Of a DNA stretch of 64,000 bases, positions 63,332 to 64,000 are shown in pieces (positions within the stretch are counted from its first letter, which is position 1; every line of letters starts with the position of its first letter). Both the position numbers and the translations under genes were made by a program. Below the pieces are notes generated by a model. It did no database searches. It saw nothing but the letters and a program-made list of their open reading frames with translations, and was not told the DNA's origin. This DNA is from Arminella tubonensis (GTDB lineage: Bacteria > Pseudomonadota > Alphaproteobacteria > Rhizobiales > Rhizobiaceae): positions 40,004 through 104,003 of the forward strand of contig NZ_PCDP01000005.1 of NCBI RefSeq assembly GCF_003240585.1, given 5' to 3'.

Positions 63332-63711
63332 GACGATCTTCCTTTTTGGCTGACATAGAAGAAGAACCGCGGGCACAGCCCGACGGTATTGGAGACCGAT
63401 GTTGAAAGGGAGTTCGGGCGCCGGTGCGCGGGAACAAAATTCGTCCAGCAAGATCGATGGCCTCAATGTACGGGATGAACGTCGTCGTGGCAAGGACGGA
63501 GGCAATACCGGTCTGCGGTCGAAGGGGCGCCAACAATATCCCGCTCCCTCTAGCCGTCGCCTTAGGAACTCAACCTGTGCATGGCAGCGGGCTGCTGTTT
63601 GATTTTGTTTTGGGTGTTGGACTTCAGTCGCTTGCTCGGTCCAGTCTACCTGAAGCACTACCTTGCCTGACCGGCCTTCACCATCCCGACATCCGTGTCC
63701 CCCGAACGACA
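63332..63711. other. gene-free region upstream of the cold-shock gene
   Basis: About 380 bp between cspA and the tRNA terminator with no credible gene. It probably holds the cspA promoter and a long structured 5' leader; a small hairpin, CGGGC with GCCCG (63374-63386), lies about 45 bp before the start. Several short frames here lack coding character. Confidence 0.5.
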
Positions 63712-63746
63712 AAAAGCCCGCTTGTCTTGCGACATTGCGGGCTTTT
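63712..63746 (-). terminator. intrinsic terminator of the initiator tRNA gene
   Basis: AAAAGCCCGC (63712-63721) and GCGGGCTTTT (63737-63746) pair over 10 bp. Read leftward, GCGGGC is followed by TTTTT, 16-50 bases after the tRNA 3' end. Confidence 0.8.
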
Positions 63747-63761
63747 GGGTTTGTTTTGGTT

Positions 63762-63838
<77 letters not shown>

Positions 63839-63881
63839 GAAGTCGATGCCGGTGTACCGACATGTGTTGTCTCAAAGACAG

Positions 63882-63907
63882 AAAGGGCCGCGTTGAGCGG
63901 CCCTTTT
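63882..63907. terminator. hairpin terminator near the right edge
   Basis: AAAGGGCCGC (63882-63891) and GCGGCCCTTTT (63897-63907) pair around GTTGA. It may end a leftward gene that begins beyond the window. I see no gene in the last 90 bp. Confidence 0.55.
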
Positions 63908-64000
63908 ATGGCTTTGGGCCGGGTTTGTTAGGAGAAGATGATCTTTTGTGCGAACGGGGGCAAGGTTTAGTTTGCTCGTGTTCACATTGAATGTTGCGTT

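Overview
The window is chromosomal DNA of an alphaproteobacterium of the Rhizobiaceae, most likely Rhizobium or a close relative such as Agrobacterium. The evidence is GC-rich coding sequence, the gene order mepA-mgsA-glk-ABC exporter-dapB-gpmA, a full phosphonate (phn) cluster next to polA, two intergenic repeats of types I associate with Rhizobiales, and a candidate alpha-r7-type small RNA beside polA. I see no insertion sequence, phage, CRISPR array or origin. Coding density is high, and most genes look intact and vertically inherited.

Layout. 1-9.1 kb: the end of an SDR gene, pncB (NAD salvage), a small membrane protein, and a leftward yejABEF peptide importer followed by a GhrA-type reductase. 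9.1-16.5 kb: a TetR regulator divergent from an isochorismatase-fold hydrolase with a perfect dyad between them, then mepA, mgsA, glk, an MsbA-like exporter, dapB and gpmA. 16.6-29.8 kb: the phosphonate system, with phnF divergent from phnGHIJKL, a hexapeptide acyltransferase, phnCDE1E2, a 2H-phosphoesterase-like gene, phnM and phnN. Together these cover import, C-P bond cleavage and conversion of the ribose product to PRPP. The usual cyclic phosphodiesterase PhnP is not in the cluster, and the 2H protein sits where it would be needed. 29.8-35.7 kb: polA, a small membrane protein, a structured candidate sRNA, a MarR regulator and an M20 dipeptidase.

35.8-43.4 kb: one apparent operon of a LacI regulator, a PotDBCA-type ABC importer, a nucleoside hydrolase and adenine deaminase. 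It reads as a purine-nucleoside uptake and salvage unit. 43.4-49.9 kb: an M20D amidohydrolase, an M24 peptidase and a leftward fbpABC ferric iron importer with an iron-responsive-operator-like site upstream. 50.0-55.1 kb: a MarR regulator with a three-gene AaeB/AaeX/AaeA-like efflux pump, and an MFS metabolite:proton symporter. 55.4-60.5 kb: cyoABCD (quinol oxidase) with a SURF1 assembly factor. 60.5-64 kb: a secreted Gly/Tyr/Pro-rich protein, a Pit phosphate transporter, a small basic protein, a cold-shock protein and an initiator tRNA.

The most noteworthy points are the proposed PhnP replacement by a 2H phosphoesterase, the stacked PHO-box and PhnF-operator signals at the phn promoter, the terminator-like hairpin inside phnD-phnE1, the purine-nucleoside reading of the PotABCD-like transporter, and the polA-adjacent sRNA with exposed CCUCC-type loops. 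All functions are inferred by reading the sequence; no database search was run.
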